DNA of 34,112 bases from an uncultured Clostridia bacterium. GTDB taxonomy: Bacteria > Bacillota > Clostridia > Oscillospirales > CAG-272. The DNA lies in NCBI GenBank assembly GCA_947643245.1, contig CANRVI010000005.1:1-34112 (forward strand), read 5' to 3'. This document shows, in pieces, positions 32,401-34,112 of this stretch; the first letter of the stretch is position 1, and every line of letters starts with the position of its first letter. The translations under genes were made by a program, and so were the position numbers. A model generated the notes under the pieces. The model searched no databases, was not told where the DNA came from, and saw only the letters and a list, made by a program, of their open reading frames with translations.

Positions 32401-34112
32401 GGGATAGGACGGAGATATGGGTCATAGGTTTCGACACGCTGCGTATGTTTTATCAGGTTGCCTGCTGCGTCATATTCCTTTAGAATTACTCCGCCTTCTG
32501 CATTCGTCGTTTTAACAACATTGTTTGCCGCGTCATACTCGTATGCGGTGGTGTTTCCGTCACGGTCGGTTTGACGGGTCAGTCTGCCCCCTGCATCATA
32601 GGTATTGACAGTTTCCGTACCATCGGGAAATACCGTTTTTACCAGTCTGTCTTCGCCGTCGTATTCATATAAAATGGTGGCGCCCACAGGCAGAGTCATA
32701 GAAGTCATTTTCAGGTTTCCGTTGTAGGTATAGGAAGTGACATTCCCATTTGCGTCCGTAGACTTCACAAGGCTGCCGCCTGCGTCGTATTCCTTTGCAG
32801 TTACATTTCCTGCTGCATCTGTCACCGTAAGCACATTGCCTTTGTTGTCATAAGTATAGCTTGTGGTGTTGTCCTGGGCGTCAGTGACAGACATCAAAAA
32901 TCCGGCTTCGTTATACGCTTTGGTTGTGGTTCTACCCATCGGATCTGTAACGGCTGTCGGCTGTCCTTGGGTATATGCGTACGTAACGGTTCTGCTTGCA
33001 TAAGATACCTTGGTAAGCAGATTCTGTGCGTTATACGTATAGGTTGTGATAACGCCCCGCAGGTCGTTGCTGGAGGTCAGCAGATTTTTACTGTCATAGG
33101 TTTTGGTAACAGTACCGCCGTCAGGGTATTTGATTTTTGTTAGGTTATTTTTTGCATCGTAGGTATATTCGGTTTTGTTGCCAAGTTTGTCGGCGCTTGA
33201 AATCAGGTTATCCCTTGCATCATATACGTTTACGGTGCTGTTGCCCAGTCCGTCCGTCTTTTTCGTCAGGTTTCCGTGGGAATCATATGCATATTTTGTT
33301 TCTACACCGTTGGGATCAGTTTTGCTGACAAGCTGTTTTTTACCATTATATTTATATACAGTTGTCTGCGCGGTTCTGTCGGTAACGCTGACCAGCAGAT
33401 AATCGGGATCGGCTGTTTCATCGTAGCGGATGACCGTTTCAGCGCTGTCCGCAATCGCATCCTTTTGGCGGATCACCCTTCCTGCGCTGTCATAGGTATC
33501 TGTGAAATAGATGGTGCCATTCTGATCCCGGCCTCGCTCGACCTGTCCGTTTTCGCTATACTGATAGGACAGGACTTCGCCGTTTTCATCGGTAATGGAA
33601 ACAAGATTGCCATCAATATATCCCAGCGTGCAGGTCCTGCCCGCATTGTCCGTTACAGACATGATCTGTCCATCGCTGTTTTTTGCAAGCAGCATATATC
33701 TGCCGGAAACTTCGTCTGTAATTTTTACGGTATTTTCGTCGGGATAGGTAATCAGCGTATTCAGTCCAGTTTTGTTTGTAATTTTTGTGAGTTTACCGTG
33801 GTAATCGTAGTATTCCATAGACTGGTCGTTGCAGTTTACAACGTAGCTGGTATTCAGCCCGTCCGGGATTCTCGTGGCGATATAGTTTTCTTTTGTAACC
33901 GTATCGCTTTTGTATACATTTTGAGCTTCCGGTTTTGTATACATCGCATAGTATGTGGGACTGTCATAGACTTGAAGATGACTTCCATGGTCAACGACTC
34001 TCTTTTCAAAGTTATGTGACCAGCCCTTTCCTACCGCGCTTTGTGTAAGCAGATTGGAACTGTAATGGATGCTGAAGGGGATTGCCTGCGCACCGGAAAT
34101 GGTCATCAGCGT
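29460..34112 (-). CDS. Rhs/YD-repeat polymorphic toxin, 5' end beyond window
   Basis: At least 1550 residues are visible, open at the right edge; the first visible ATG (34106) is internal, since the frame continues upstream. The sequence has an N-terminal domain start (GAQAIPFSIHYSSN), then dozens of YD repeats of the type YTYDAAGNLLTVTDPLGQ that form the Rhs cocoon. Next come the RHS-associated core (YDYRGSVVAVTD, YGSTIERTG, LLYMRTRFYNPALKRFMNAD) and the NVFTYVNGNPISYVDPWGL junction at about 30225. The 254-residue tip (29463-30224) differs: a non-conserved linker, then a glycine zipper with GNAIGAAGGLVVGG (29667-29708), and a tail with two WIG(D/N)TASD(F/V)GS repeats ending KWDAIW. No nuclease or ADP-ribosylation motif is seen, so I infer a membrane-active toxin. 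Export signals are beyond the window. Confidence 0.93.
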   Translation of the reverse strand, partial: TLMTISGAQAIPFSIHYSSNLLTQSAVGKGWSHNFEKRVVDHGSHLQVYDSPTYYAMYTKPEAQNVYKSDTVTKENYIATRIPDGLNTSYVVNCNDQSMEYYDYHGKLTKITNKTGLNTLITYPDENTVKITDEVSGRYMLLAKNSDGQIMSVTDNAGRTCTLGYIDGNLVSITDENGEVLSYQYSENGQVERGRDQNGTIYFTDTYDSAGRVIRQKDAIADSAETVIRYDETADPDYLLVSVTDRTAQTTVYKYNGKKQLVSKTDPNGVETKYAYDSHGNLTKKTDGLGNSTVNVYDARDNLISSADKLGNKTEYTYDAKNNLTKIKYPDGGTVTKTYDSKNLLTSSNDLRGVITTYTYNAQNLLTKVSYASRTVTYAYTQGQPTAVTDPMGRTTTKAYNEAGFLMSVTDAQDNTTSYTYDNKGNVLTVTDAAGNVTAKEYDAGGSLVKSTDANGNVTSYTYNGNLKMTSMTLPVGATILYEYDGEDRLVKTVFPDGTETVNTYDAGGRLTRQTDRDGNTTAYEYDAANNVVKTTNAEGGVILKEYDAAGNLIKHTQRVETYDPYLRPIPGKFKENHTTYTYNANGRLIGTENPVGGTTVYTYNSAGDLLSVTDPVGNTIQNIYDTFGNLLTVTDPRGYTTAYTYDAADNLLTVTDPLGQITTNTYDSLNRLISTKDPGGHVVSYTYDALGRMTAQTDAKGNTVTREYDALGNVVKITNASGHVDFEAVFDAAGRATEITNAAGEKTTNVYDWSGNLTQQTDALQQSSFYTYNGAGQMISAVDKAGGISYATYDGTGNCTSMTGPAGDQREYTYNSAGLLHERERFANSKEKTVYNTLGLKAYVLDPLNIYSAYTYDAAGRLTEDRSVGTEYTYDENGNITEATNSSGTVKREYDGLNRVTKYTDIYGHELEYEYDACGNLIKMSYPNGEIAVYTYDENHNMLSSGMENTNCTTTYQYNNKNQITKITRPNGSVTQKYYEASGRLSSFTDKDKSGQLITSGTYGYDDLGRIRDEICVAQNLRYAMEYDELGRLTKRTEYDMRTNAVNNVETFTYDAAGNILEAQSGGNTDTFVYEDDNRLAEWNGQKYWTSVKGNISSHMHEGKSVSVDYDKKDRIKQIDGDWNEYWYDADGNRINMYYYHTNMKYAYDCSGGRHRLLWTSDHLEQDTTYGYGADGLLWSVCGGEYRFYHYDYRGSVVAVTDMDGNITDTVKYDAYGSTIERTGDSKLIFGYNGQYGVLTDPNGLLYMRTRFYNPALKRFMNADILEGSIADSTSLNVFTYVNGNPISYVDPWGLSADRGNNNSGFEIGWELNPGPADYIGWGLDGKEIGVRTYNYAKYGFNIDKVGQYAIIKGAHSKPAFSQGIKGTRYAFKNADLYPNVFSYVKPTTAGKEALKITSKGSVNWGGVLGYGTVALDVGLGIYDNIQDGTRTQKIVTDAVVDTGVGVGTIWASAAAGAAIGSALPGPGNAIGAAGGLVVGGTIYIVTDVLTFNGKSVVEWGKEGLAWVGDRAVDMGCWIGDTASDFGSWIGNTASDVGSWFSDKWDAIW

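Noticed and set aside
30985-33900. Regularly spaced similar DNA words that could look like a CRISPR array or tandem repeat
   Set aside because: They are degenerate, coding, and match YD repeats at protein level; there are no identical repeat units with unique spacers.
34104-34106. ATG at the right edge as the start of the Rhs gene
   Set aside because: The frame stays open to the window edge (ACG CTG before it), no ribosome site is visible, and Rhs proteins carry export or N-terminal domains before this point.

Overview
The window looks like chromosome of a Clostridia-type Firmicute, most like the Oscillospiraceae/Ruminococcaceae gut anaerobes. The reasons are the tilS-hpt-ftsH order, sigma-A promoters with 17-bp spacers, strong AGGAGG-type ribosome sites, HPr carrying both His15 and Ser46, DUF1700/DUF4097-type and TSCPD proteins, a BspA-like leucine-rich protein and a Gram-positive Rhs/YD-repeat protein. 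The exact genus cannot be read from the sequence. Housekeeping genes are of mid-to-high GC; the right end (from about 26.4 kb) is visibly more AT-rich in its LRR and membrane-protein genes.

Layout. 1-3.9 kb (minus strand): a DUF2079 membrane protein, a RadC-like JAB protein, rimM and trmD (trmD runs off the left edge), with stop/start contacts and one good promoter at 3862-3890. 4.0-8.4 kb (plus): a 71-residue membrane peptide, tilS, hpt and ftsH, with their own promoter and a terminator. 8.5-13.4 kb (minus): a Gld-type ABC system (ATPase, permease, a 31-residue small ORF, GldG-like protein, DUF4340 protein). 13.5-15.8 kb (minus): pyridoxal/pyridoxamine kinase, mntP manganese exporter and trmB. 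15.8-20.6 kb (plus): a 368-bp leader region with hairpins and a small ORF, a DUF1700-like membrane protein, a DUF4097-like protein, a TSCPD protein and a GH31 glycosidase. 20.6-23.5 kb (minus): queA-miaA-HD hydrolase operon. 23.5-26.0 kb (plus): a fused fructose-family PTS protein (IIA-IIB-IIC), whose IIB part lacks the catalytic cysteine, followed by an HPr gene. 26.1-26.4 kb: tRNA-Leu(TAA) and initiator tRNA-Met with a consensus promoter and a terminator.

The accessory region begins right after the initiator tRNA. A frameshifted C-terminal remnant of a tyrosine integrase (26535-26752) marks an old integration. It is followed by a secreted LRR protein whose 3' end is replaced by a 504-bp antisense Rhs fragment, a polytopic membrane protein (28644-29435), and a large Rhs/YD-repeat gene (29460 to the right edge, 5' end missing). 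The Rhs C-terminal tip has a GxxxGxxxGxxxG glycine zipper and a Trp-rich repeated tail, and the membrane protein starts 24 bp downstream. I infer a membrane-active polymorphic toxin with its immunity protein. The 504-bp fragment recurs without indels inside the Rhs gene, so the two copies flank the tip and immunity gene as direct repeats.

Functional themes: tRNA maturation and modification (trmD, rimM for ribosome maturation, tilS, trmB, miaA, queA), membrane quality control (ftsH), purine salvage (hpt), sugar use or sensing (GH31, PTS, HPr), and inter-bacterial competition (Rhs module).
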